Below are positions 16,537 through 24,341 of a stretch of DNA of 64,000 nt, piece by piece. Position numbers and translations under genes: made by a program. How positions within the stretch are numbered: the stretch's first letter is position 1; each line of letters opens with the position of its first letter. The notes under the pieces were generated by a model. That model made no database searches. It was given only the letters and a program-made list of their open reading frames with translations, and was not told where the DNA came from. This DNA comes from Methylobacterium currus. GTDB taxonomy: Bacteria; Pseudomonadota; Alphaproteobacteria; Rhizobiales; Beijerinckiaceae. Where the stretch lies: contig NZ_CP028844.1 of the NCBI RefSeq assembly GCF_003058325.1, forward strand, positions 205,001 through 269,000. The letters run 5' to 3'.

Positions 16537-17631
16537 ATGACGTCGTCTTCACCCGTGACGCCCGCTGAGGCGTCGGCCCGGCCGCTGGGCCAGGGCGGGG
16601 CCGTGATTCCTTTCCGCGCCCGGTTCTGGATCGTGGCGCCGCTCATCGGGGCGCTGGCGGGCCTGCTCTACGGCCACGCCGTCGGCGTCGACCCGTTCGT
16701 CGCCGCGGTCCGGGGCGTCTTCATCGGCGCGCCGCTGATGCTCTACGAGCGCGGCCTCCTCCTCCGGCGCTGGCGCGAGGCGACGCGCCGGGCCGCGACC
16801 CCGGTCTTCGCGGTCGCGACGCTGGCGACCTACATCGCGATGATCGTCCTCGGCAACGCGGTCGCCGGCACGATCCTCCATCGCGGCTTCGGCGTCATGG
16901 CCGATGCCCGCAGCGCGATGATGATGTCGCAGACGGGCTTCGCCTACGCCCTTGGGATCTCGGCGCTCGCGACCTTCGTCTTCCGCGTCCGCGAGCTGAT
17001 GGGACCGCGGGTCTTCGCGAGCCTGCTGGTCGGCCGCTATCACCGCCCGATCACCGAGGAGCGCATCTTCCTGTTCCTCGACGTGGCGGGCTCGACGCGC
17101 TTCGCCGAGGAGCACGGCGACCTCGCGGCCCAGAGCTGGCTCGGGGCGATCTTCGCATCCATCGCCCTGCCGGTGCACCGCGCCCGCGGCTCCATCGACG
17201 ACTATGTCGGCGACATGGCCCTGGTGAGCTGGTCGATCGACCGCGGCACCCGGGACGCCGCCTGCCTGCGCTGCGTGTTCGATGTCGTCCGCACGATCGA
17301 GGCCGAATCCGAGCGCTGGGTCGCCCGGTTCGGCGCGATGCCGGCCTTCCGCGCCGCGCTCCATTGCGGCCCGGTGGTGACCGCCGAGATCGGCCTGGAG
17401 CGGCGCAAGATCGCGTATTTCGGCGACGCGCTGAACACGACGAGCCGGCTCGAAGGACTGGCCAAGGAACTCGACGTCCCGCTCATCGTCTCGGGCGACC
17501 TCCTCGACCGTCTCGGTCCCCTGCCCGGCGATCTCCGCGCGGCGGATCTCGGCCTGCGCCCGGTGCGCGGCCGCAAGGAGCCGTTGCGGATCGCGACGGT
17601 GCGGGAGACGGCTGCATCCCACGATCGGTAG
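16537..17631 (+). CDS. Membrane-anchored class III adenylate/guanylate cyclase
   Basis: Protein of 364 residues. The N-terminal 150 residues hold about four transmembrane helices. A class III cyclase domain follows: the metal-binding aspartates are Asp182 in FLFLDVAGST and Asp226 in DDYVGDMAL, and the C-terminal KIAYFGDALNTTSRLEG supplies the base-selecting lysine and the transition-state Asn/Arg pair. All key residues are present, so it should make cAMP (or less likely cGMP) in response to a membrane or envelope cue. Hydrophobic anchor plus single cyclase domain is common in Rhizobiales. The aminotransferase gene begins 17 nt downstream on the same strand. Confidence 0.9.
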   Translation: MTSSSPVTPAEASARPLGQGGAVIPFRARFWIVAPLIGALAGLLYGHAVGVDPFVAAVRGVFIGAPLMLYERGLLLRRWREATRRAATPVFAVATLATYIAMIVLGNAVAGTILHRGFGVMADARSAMMMSQTGFAYALGISALATFVFRVRELMGPRVFASLLVGRYHRPITEERIFLFLDVAGSTRFAEEHGDLAAQSWLGAIFASIALPVHRARGSIDDYVGDMALVSWSIDRGTRDAACLRCVFDVVRTIEAESERWVARFGAMPAFRAALHCGPVVTAEIGLERRKIAYFGDALNTTSRLEGLAKELDVPLIVSGDLLDRLGPLPGDLRAADLGLRPVRGRKEPLRIATVRETAASHDR

Positions 17632-17648
17632 CCTGCGAAGGATGGATC

Positions 17649-18836
17649 ATGAGCCTCGACGTCGCCGCGCTCCGGTCGGACACTCCGGGGGTCGCGCACC
17701 GCGTCCACCTGAACAATGCCGGCGCCGGGCTGATGCCGCGGCCGGTGCTCGACGCGATGCTCGGCTATCTCACCCGCGAGGCCGAGATCGGCGGATACGA
17801 GGCGGCGGCTGAAGCGGCCGGAACGCTCGACGGCGTCTACGACAGCATCGCGCGCCTCCTCGGCGCAGAGCGGGACGAGATCGCCCTGACCGAGAACGCC
17901 ACCATTGCCTGGCAGCTCGCCTTCTACGCCCTCGCCTTCCGCCCAGGCGACCGGATCCTCACGGCGCGGGCCGAGTACGCCGCCAACTACGTCGCCTTCC
18001 TCCAGGTGGCGCGGCGAACCGGCGCGGTCATCGAGGTCATTCCCGACGATCCCAATGGGGTGCTCGATCCGGAGGCTCTCGCGGCCATGATCGACGAGCG
18101 CGTGAAGCTGATCGCGATCACCTGGGTCCCGACGAATGGCGGCCTGCGCAACCCTGCCGCGGCGGTCGGCCGGATCGCGCGCGCCCATGGCGTGACCTAC
18201 CTTCTCGATGCCTGCCAAGCGGTCGGGCAGATGCCGGCCCGGGTCGACGAACTCGGCTGCGACATCCTCTCGGCGACCGGCCGCAAGTTCCTCCGCGGTC
18301 CCCGCGGCACGGGATTCCTCTATGTCCGGCGCGACCTCCTGCGCGATCTGGAGCCGCCGATGATCGACCATTTCGCGGCGCCCTGGATCGCGCCGGACCG
18401 ATACGAGTTGCGCCGGGACGCCCGCCGCTTCGAGACGTGGGAGAACAACTACGCGGCCCGGCTCGGGCTCGGCCGAGCGGTCGACTATGCCCTCGCCCTC
18501 GGTCTCGATGCGATCGAGACGCGCTGCCGCGCCCTCTCGGCCCGCCTGCGCGACGGTCTCCGCGGCGTTCCCAGCGTTGCCGTCCACGACCTCGGGCCCG
18601 ATCCGGCCGCCATCGTCACGATCTCGGTCGGGGACCACGATCCGGACGCGGTGAAGGCGGATCTGGCCCGGTCCGGCTACAATGTCAGCGTATCCCGCCC
18701 CTCGAGCACCCTGCTCGACGCGCAGGCGAGGCGGCTTCCCGCCCTGCTGCGGGCTTCCCCGCACTATTACAACACGGAGGACGAGATCGACCGATTCGTC
18801 GCGGCGCTCGCCACGCTGCTCTCCGGGCGCGATTGA
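17649..18836 (+). CDS. Class V aminotransferase (cysteine desulfurase/isopenicillin N epimerase-like)
   Basis: PLP enzyme of 395 residues. The cofactor aspartate lies in YLLDACQAVGQ (Asp187) and the Schiff-base lysine in ATGRKFLRGPRG (Lys213). The N-terminus HLNNAGAGLMPRPVL and C-terminal PHYYNTEDEIDRFV fit the Csd/IscS-like or epimerase-like branch. There is no obvious sulfur-accepting cysteine loop typical of IscS/SufS, so a transaminase or epimerase role on an amino acid is as likely as desulfuration. It follows the cyclase gene closely; a functional link is not evident. Confidence 0.88.
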   Translation: MSLDVAALRSDTPGVAHRVHLNNAGAGLMPRPVLDAMLGYLTREAEIGGYEAAAEAAGTLDGVYDSIARLLGAERDEIALTENATIAWQLAFYALAFRPGDRILTARAEYAANYVAFLQVARRTGAVIEVIPDDPNGVLDPEALAAMIDERVKLIAITWVPTNGGLRNPAAAVGRIARAHGVTYLLDACQAVGQMPARVDELGCDILSATGRKFLRGPRGTGFLYVRRDLLRDLEPPMIDHFAAPWIAPDRYELRRDARRFETWENNYAARLGLGRAVDYALALGLDAIETRCRALSARLRDGLRGVPSVAVHDLGPDPAAIVTISVGDHDPDAVKADLARSGYNVSVSRPSSTLLDAQARRLPALLRASPHYYNTEDEIDRFVAALATLLSGRD

Positions 18837-18851
18837 GTCGGAAGCGGGGGG

Positions 18852-19244
18852 TCAGGTTCGGCTTTGGCGCTCGGCGGACGCCACCACGGCCATCGCCAGC
18901 GTGACGGCAGCCGCATCCTCGGCGAATCCCCGGGCGCGTCCGGCGGAGGTGCGGGATTCCGCGCCGCGCGCGGCCCGGCCGAGGAGCGTGCCGGCGACGG
19001 CGCCGATGGCGAGCCGTGCCGCGAAGGACGGGGGGATGCGCCGGTCTGGCGCGAACGGCATCTTGTCGCCGGCGATCTCGGCCAGGGCGGCCGCGGTGGC
19101 GAGGCCCCGGGCGCCGGGGCCGGAGGGGATGAACGCGCCGCGGGTCCGATGCTCCGCCGCGGCGAAAGCCAGCGCGGCGCAGGCCGTCATGCTGCGCAGG
19201 CCCGCCACGAACCCGATGCCGAACGAGCCGCCGTCATCCCGCAT
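18852..19244 (-). CDS. DUF4126-like membrane protein
   Basis: Product of 130 residues with three or four short hydrophobic Ala/Gly-rich segments. The opening GIGFVAGLRSMTACAALAFA matches the DUF4126 pattern (glycine-rich start with an Arg-Ser pair), a family of unknown function. ATG 19244 is preceded by an AGAGGG-type site; the longer frame up to 19433 has no family likeness. It converges with the aminotransferase gene. Confidence 0.6.
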   Translation of the reverse strand: MRDDGGSFGIGFVAGLRSMTACAALAFAAAEHRTRGAFIPSGPGARGLATAAALAEIAGDKMPFAPDRRIPPSFAARLAIGAVAGTLLGRAARGAESRTSAGRARGFAEDAAAVTLAMAVVASAERQSRT

Positions 19245-19575
19245 GATGCCGCCCTCTTGCCCTGATGCGAGGGACAAGGCGCGGGCGCCGCGGCACGTTC
19301 CTGCCAGAGGCCGGAGGGTCCTGGCCCGCCGATCGTTGCAATCCTGCACCATGACGGGGATTTTCATGCCCCGGTGCGCATCGGGAAGGCCGGCGAGGCA
19401 GGCATGGTCGCCAATTATTTCCGCCAGACACACAACGGCTTGCGCCGGCGCACCCCGCCTAGTTTAGAACTAGACGTACTACGATGAAGATCTCGCGTTG
19501 CGACAAGCGCTTGTGCAAGCGTATCCAAGATGGTTGATTGATCAAGGGCAGTTTAGATCAGTTCGGAGTTGGGGC
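19245..19575. promoter_or_regulatory. Control region of the fecI-fecR-receptor genes with clustered palindromes
   Basis: This 331-nt gap carries no gene. It holds at least four inverted repeats: CTAGTTTAGAACTAG (19459-19473), ACAAGCGCTTGT (19503-19514), CGCTTG-TG-CAAGCG (19508-19521) and TTGAT-TG-ATCAA (19534-19545). The first contains TTTAGAA, the half-site I associate with Irr iron-control elements of Rhizobiales. Metal-dependent control of the sigma factor is likely but unproven. Confidence 0.45.
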
Positions 19576-20085
19576 ATGCCGGCAGTCTCGATCGATGCTC
19601 TGCATCGGGACGACGGGGTGAGGCTGCGGCGCTTCCTGACGCGCCGGCTCGGCAACCCGACGGATGCGGCCGACGCGCATCAGGAAACCTATCTCCTGAT
19701 GCTGGCGGCGCTCACCCGGACGCAGATCGAGCAGCCCTCCGCCTTCCTGTTCCAGATCGCCAGCAACGTGGCGCGCCGGATGCGCAACCGGCAGCGGCTG
19801 GAAGGCCGGATCTTCCAGCCCGTCAGCGACGAGGATTGGGCCGGCCTCGCCGACGGGCATGCCAGGCCGGAGCAGCAGGCGATGGCCCGCCAGGACCTTC
19901 GGCGGCTCGCCGCCGCCATCGACGACTTGCCGCCGCGCTGCCGTGAGGCCTTCCTGCTCGCGCGCATCGAGGGATTGCCGAACGGCGAGGTCGCGGCACG
20001 GCTCGGCATCAGCCGGAACATGGTCGAGAAGCACCTGATCAAGGCGCTGCTGCATTGCCGCCGCCGCTGCGGCGATCTTTTCTAA
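19576..20085 (+). CDS. FecI-type ECF sigma factor
   Basis: Extracytoplasmic-function sigma factor of 169 residues. Region 2 (LRRFLTRRLGNPTDAADAHQ, then FLFQIASNVARRM) binds core polymerase and the -10 element; region 4 (IDDLPPRCREAFLLARIEGL, GEVAARLGISRNMVEKHLIK) binds the -35 element. Small size and a FecR gene 86 nt downstream make it the cytoplasmic end of a cell-surface signalling chain: loaded TonB receptor to FecR to FecI. It should switch on the receptor gene and perhaps the metallophore genes behind it. ATG 19576 was preferred over a TTG at 19498. Confidence 0.9.
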   Translation: MPAVSIDALHRDDGVRLRRFLTRRLGNPTDAADAHQETYLLMLAALTRTQIEQPSAFLFQIASNVARRMRNRQRLEGRIFQPVSDEDWAGLADGHARPEQQAMARQDLRRLAAAIDDLPPRCREAFLLARIEGLPNGEVAARLGISRNMVEKHLIKALLHCRRRCGDLF

Positions 20086-20171
20086 GCAGCGGAGGTCAGG
20101 AGTCCGGCGTCTCGTCGATCATACGGGACAGGGCTTGCATCCCCGGACCGTCCGGGCTTGGGTAAGGCCCC

Positions 20172-21137
20172 GTGAGGGTACCCTTGGCCATCGACCAGAC
20201 CGACGCGCGGGACCGGGACGACGATTCCGACGAGGATCCGATCGACGAGGCGGCGGCCGGCTGGGTCGTGCGCCTCGCCTCCTCCGACGCGACCGCGGCC
20301 GACCGGGCGGCATTCGACGTCTGGCTCGCGGCCGGTCCGGCCCATGCGGCGGCCTATGCCGAGATGGACGCCCTGTGGCGCCAGCTCGGCCATCTGCCCG
20401 ACCGGGCGCCCCCTCCCGCCAAGCGCCGGAGCCGGACGGGACCGGCCTGCCTCGCCGCGGCTGTCGTGCTGGGCTCGTTCCTGGCCTCCCAGGCGGGCCT
20501 CGTCGACTGGCTGCGCTCCGACCTCTGGAGCGGGGTCGGCGACATCACGCACGCGACCCTGCCCGACGGCAGTCGCGTCGACCTGAATACCGGCACCGCG
20601 CTTGCCCTGCACTTCTCCGGGACCGAGCGCCGGATCGCCTTGCTGCGCGGCGAAGCCGTGTTCGACGTGGCCCGCGATCCCGGCCGGCCCTTCGTCGTCG
20701 AGGGCGGCGGGCTCCGCGTCCGGGCCGTGGGCACGGTCTTCTACGTCCGCGCCGACGGCGCCGGGCAACCGGTCGGCGTCGCCGAGGGCAGGGTCGAGGT
20801 CACGGCAGCAGGCCGGCCTCTCGCCGTTTCGGCCGGCGAAGCGTTTCGCGAGGGCCCCGCACATGCCGTCGTCAAGGCGGATGTCGCCCGGGCGATGGCG
20901 TGGCGCGACGGGCGCCTGATCGTCTCCGGCGAGCGCCTGTCCGACGTGCTGGCCGAGCTCGCGCGCTATCGCCGCGGGCGCATCCTCCTGCTCGACCGCC
21001 GAGCCGGCGAGCGGCGAGTCACCGGTGCCTTCGATCCGCGCCACACGGACGAGGCGCTCGACGCCCTCGCCGCCAGCCTGTCCCTCCGCGTCGCCCGGCT
21101 CACCCCCCTGCTGGTCCTGGTCGGCTCCCCGCTCTGA
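20172..21137 (+). CDS. FecR-type anti-sigma/sigma-regulator protein
   Basis: Inner-membrane regulator of 321 residues. A cytoplasmic DUF4880-type N-terminus (EAAAGWVVRLASSDATAADR) is expected to hold FecI. One transmembrane helix lies at about 91-110. The periplasmic FecR domain follows (GDITHATLPDGSRVDLNTGT, RGEAVFDVARD) and ends in a secretin/STN-like tail that contacts the receptor. It starts with GTG 20172; no ATG is available before the domain. It receives the transport signal from the STN domain of the receptor encoded next. Confidence 0.9.
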   Translation: MRVPLAIDQTDARDRDDDSDEDPIDEAAAGWVVRLASSDATAADRAAFDVWLAAGPAHAAAYAEMDALWRQLGHLPDRAPPPAKRRSRTGPACLAAAVVLGSFLASQAGLVDWLRSDLWSGVGDITHATLPDGSRVDLNTGTALALHFSGTERRIALLRGEAVFDVARDPGRPFVVEGGGLRVRAVGTVFYVRADGAGQPVGVAEGRVEVTAAGRPLAVSAGEAFREGPAHAVVKADVARAMAWRDGRLIVSGERLSDVLAELARYRRGRILLLDRRAGERRVTGAFDPRHTDEALDALAASLSLRVARLTPLLVLVGSPL

Positions 21138-21262
21138 AAAAAATTTCAGGAGATCGTGCGGTCCGACGTCAGGAGATCGCGGCCCCGTTGATCTCAAGCC
21201 GGTAAGGGGCTGAGGGCGCGTGGCAGTGCCGCCCCTTCGCAAGACGGACGGGGTGGTCGGAC

Positions 21263-23791
21263 ATGGTGGCGCGCAGGCGTGGGGTTGGGTGCGGACGGTT
21301 GGCCGGGATGGCGCTCGCCGGCGTGTCGCTGCTGGCGCTGGTGCCGGCGGCGCACGGTCAGACGATGTCGCGCGCGGCGTCCGGGGTGACCGAGGCCGCC
21401 GACGATGCCGTCGCCCTGTCGATCCCGAACGGACCACTCGAACCAGCGCTCGTCCGTTTCACCGAGCAGGCCAAGGTCAAGCTGGTCTACGGGACCGACC
21501 TGACGCAGTCCCTGACGACGACCGGCATCGAGGGCACGTTCCAGCCCCTCGACGCCCTGGGCAAGCTCCTCGACGGGACCGGCCTGAGCTATCGCCGGGT
21601 GAGCCCGTCCACCCTCACCCTGGTCAATCCGCGTTACGCCCAGCTCGGGGGCAAGCCGGAGGCGACCGTGCCCCTCGACGAGATCGTCGTCGAGGGCCGC
21701 CGCGCCCCCGGCCCCGCCGCGGGCCTGCCGCCGCCGACCGGGACGGTGGGACAGCCCCCCGTACCGTACGCCGGCGGCCAGGTCGCCACCGGCGCCCGGA
21801 TCGGCCTCCTCGGCAACCGCTCCGTGCTGACGACGCCGTTCAACGTCACCGGCTACACCGAGAAGCTGATCGCCGACCAGCAGGCGCGGTCCCTCGCCGA
21901 CGTGGTGCTGAACGACTCGTCGGTGCGCAACGACGCGCCGCCCTTCAGCGAGCGCGACTCGTTCTTCATCCGCGGCTTCTCGGTCGTGAACCTCGATGTC
22001 GGGTTCGACGGCCTGTTCTATCTCGCCAACCCGCGGCGGGTGTTCACGGAGGGCATCGAGCGGGTCGAGATCCTGAAAGGCCCGTCGGCCTTCCTCAACG
22101 GCGGCACCGGCCGCGTCGGCGGCACGATCAACCTGATCCCGAAGCGCGCCTATGACGAGCCGCTGACGCGGCTCACCACCACGTATCTGAGCGACTCGCA
22201 GGTCTGGACCCACGCCGATCTCGGCCGCCGCTTCGGCCCCTCGAAGGAATGGGGCGTTCGCACCAACCTCTCCTACCGCAACGGCGATACGCCGCTCGAC
22301 AAGAACGCCATCGAGGTCGGCGTCGCGACCCTCGGCCTCGATTATCGCGGCGAGCGCCTGCGCGCCTCGCTCGATCTTGTCCACAACACCCAGAACATCA
22401 CCGCGCCGACCTCGCTGTTCAACTCGGTCGCCCCGACCATCCCGGTGCCGCGGGCGCCGAACAACCGCCTCAACACCGCCAGCTCGCTCGAATATATCGA
22501 CACCCGCCAGAACATGGCGGCGGGCCGGGTCGAGTACGACATCCTGCCCGACACGACGCTCTACGCGGCCGGCGGCGTGAGCCGCTACAACGAGGACTTC
22601 CTGACCTCGTTCTATCGGGTGACGAGCCTGACCGGCCAGGCGACCAACACCCTGTCGATCCAGCCCCAGGAAATCGAGGGTCTCACCGGTGAGGTCGGCC
22701 TGCGCACCAAGTTCCAGACCGGCCTGCTCGGCCATACCCTGACCGTCTCGGCGGTCGAGGCGAACAACCGGAACTACCGTGGCGGCTTCCTCACGCCGAC
22801 CCTGCCGGTCTTCCAGACCAACATCTACGATCCGGTCCACTTGGCGCGCGGCTCGGTCAACACCGCCCTGCTGCCGCGCTCCAACAACCGGCCCCTGTTC
22901 ACGGAGCTGAGCGCCCGCAGCGTCGGCATCGCCGACACCCTGTCGCTGGGCGAGGACCGCTTTCTCCTGACCCTGGGCGGGCGGTTCCAGGAGATCGACC
23001 AGCAGAGCTACGTCACCACCCCCGGACGGACCCTCGGCAACCTGGCCTCGAACTACCAGCGCGGCCGGTTCAGCCCGGCGCTCGCGGCGGTGTTCCGCCC
23101 GACCGACAACCTGTCCTTCTACGGCAACTACATCGAGGCGCTGGAGCCGACGCAGATCGCGCCGATCGCGGCGATCAACGCCAACGAGGTCTTCGCGCCC
23201 GCGGTCAGCCGGCAGCAGGAGATCGGCGCCAAGTACGATTTCGGCACCGTCGCGGTCTCGGCGTCGCTGTTCGAGATCGAGCAGCCCAACGCCTTCACCG
23301 ACCCCGCCACGCGGCGGTTCTCGGTCAGCGGCCTTCAGCGCAACCGCGGCGCCGAGCTGTCGGTATTCGGCGAGCCGGTGCCGGGGGTGAGGCTCGTCGG
23401 CGGCGTCACCTTTCTCGACGGGCGGCTGGTCAACACCGCCGGCCGCCAGTTCGACGGCAAGGTCGCCCCCGGCGTGCCGGACGTGGCGTTCAACCTCTAT
23501 GGCGAGGTCGACCTGCCGCCGTGGCTCGCCCCCGGCCTGACCCTCACCGGCCGCGCCATCTACACCAGCGGCCAGTTCTACAACCAGGCCAACACGCAGC
23601 GCGTGCCCGACTGGACGCGGTTCGATGCCGGCCTGCGCTACACCTTCGAGGGCGCGTCCGGAAAGCCCGTGACGGTCCGGGCCATCGTCGAGAACGTGTT
23701 CGACAATTCCTACTGGGCCTCGGCCGCCCGCGGCTTCCTGGCCGTCGGCGCGCCGCGCACGGTCATCGTCTCGGCGACGATGGATTTCTGA
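21263..23791 (+). CDS. TonB-dependent metallophore receptor with N-terminal STN signalling domain
   Basis: Outer-membrane gated channel of 842 residues. After a signal peptide (MALAGVSLLALVPAAHG), an STN domain at about 50-115 (LVYGTDLTQSLTTTGIEG) provides signalling to FecR. A TonB-box-like DEIVVEG lies near 141. The plug follows (RSLADVVLNDSSVRNDAPPF, SFFIRGFSVVNLDVGFDG), then a 22-strand barrel ending in RTVIVSATMDF with terminal Phe. Gene order fecI-fecR-receptor is classical. Its position directly before two NIS synthetase genes indicates that it imports the chelator made by this locus, either ferric or, by analogy with Methylobacteriaceae lanthanophores, lanthanide-loaded. Confidence 0.92.
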   Translation: MVARRRGVGCGRLAGMALAGVSLLALVPAAHGQTMSRAASGVTEAADDAVALSIPNGPLEPALVRFTEQAKVKLVYGTDLTQSLTTTGIEGTFQPLDALGKLLDGTGLSYRRVSPSTLTLVNPRYAQLGGKPEATVPLDEIVVEGRRAPGPAAGLPPPTGTVGQPPVPYAGGQVATGARIGLLGNRSVLTTPFNVTGYTEKLIADQQARSLADVVLNDSSVRNDAPPFSERDSFFIRGFSVVNLDVGFDGLFYLANPRRVFTEGIERVEILKGPSAFLNGGTGRVGGTINLIPKRAYDEPLTRLTTTYLSDSQVWTHADLGRRFGPSKEWGVRTNLSYRNGDTPLDKNAIEVGVATLGLDYRGERLRASLDLVHNTQNITAPTSLFNSVAPTIPVPRAPNNRLNTASSLEYIDTRQNMAAGRVEYDILPDTTLYAAGGVSRYNEDFLTSFYRVTSLTGQATNTLSIQPQEIEGLTGEVGLRTKFQTGLLGHTLTVSAVEANNRNYRGGFLTPTLPVFQTNIYDPVHLARGSVNTALLPRSNNRPLFTELSARSVGIADTLSLGEDRFLLTLGGRFQEIDQQSYVTTPGRTLGNLASNYQRGRFSPALAAVFRPTDNLSFYGNYIEALEPTQIAPIAAINANEVFAPAVSRQQEIGAKYDFGTVAVSASLFEIEQPNAFTDPATRRFSVSGLQRNRGAELSVFGEPVPGVRLVGGVTFLDGRLVNTAGRQFDGKVAPGVPDVAFNLYGEVDLPPWLAPGLTLTGRAIYTSGQFYNQANTQRVPDWTRFDAGLRYTFEGASGKPVTVRAIVENVFDNSYWASAARGFLAVGAPRTVIVSATMDF

Positions 23792-23874
23792 GGGCCGAGA
23801 GAGGAGCAGGATGTGACCCCGTCCCGCTCCCCGTCCGCGGCAAGGCTGTCCGGCGAAAGAAGGAGCGCGGAATC

Positions 23875-23910
23875 TCTCCTCTCTCCGCCCGCGGGGAGAG
23901 GCGGATACCC
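23875..23910. repeat. Short GC-rich palindromic element after the receptor gene
   Basis: CTCTCC and GGGGAGAG flank GCCCGC in a hairpin-prone stretch (CTCTCCGCCCGCGGGGAGAG). Elements of this CTCTCC-GGAGAG kind are dispersed extragenic repeats in many alphaproteobacteria. It may also end transcription of the receptor gene. Confidence 0.4.
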
Positions 23911-24060
23911 GCGCCTTGTTCTGTCCCCGGACAACACTGCCGCCCGGGGGGAGACGACATTCTTCCGCTCTCGCTGGATGTCCGCGCCATTTCTGCCGTC
24001 CGGGCTGATCGATGTCGCTCAGCCCGCCACGGCCTATGCGACGCGCCAGGCGAAGCAAGT

Positions 24061-24200
24061 GTATCTCACGGCAGGTAGTGCGCTATGATCCTGATGATCA
24101 TTAGAAATATCGCATATATGTTTTCATAATAGTTCAAATCTACGCATCTCTGCACGAGAGATCGGCATAATTTCTTGACTCGTGCCTGATGCGCAGGCGA
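24061..24200. promoter_or_regulatory. AT-rich promoter island of the metallophore biosynthesis operon
   Basis: Within the 550-nt gap after the receptor gene, 24080-24180 is markedly AT-rich and probably holds the operon promoter. It contains TGATC-CTGAT-GATCA at 24086-24100. This fits the TGA-N9-TCA arrangement known for RirA iron-responsive boxes and is followed by TTAGAA. A metal-responsive operator is likely; the protein is not identified. Confidence 0.4.
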
Positions 24201-24341
24201 TAGACCCGATCGTGGCGCGGGCCCGAAACGATCCCCCCGCGGTCCTGCGGCGGCCCCGCCGATCGCCGGGTGATGGCCGGGCGACGACGCCTCGCCGACG
24301 CGCGAAGTCCCCACCGGAGGCCAGAACGAGGTTTGGTCGTC

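Noticed and set aside
21194..24058. A 954-codon frame antisense to the TonB receptor
   Set aside because: Composition is Arg/Gly/Glu-rich with no domain; the plus-strand receptor is certain.
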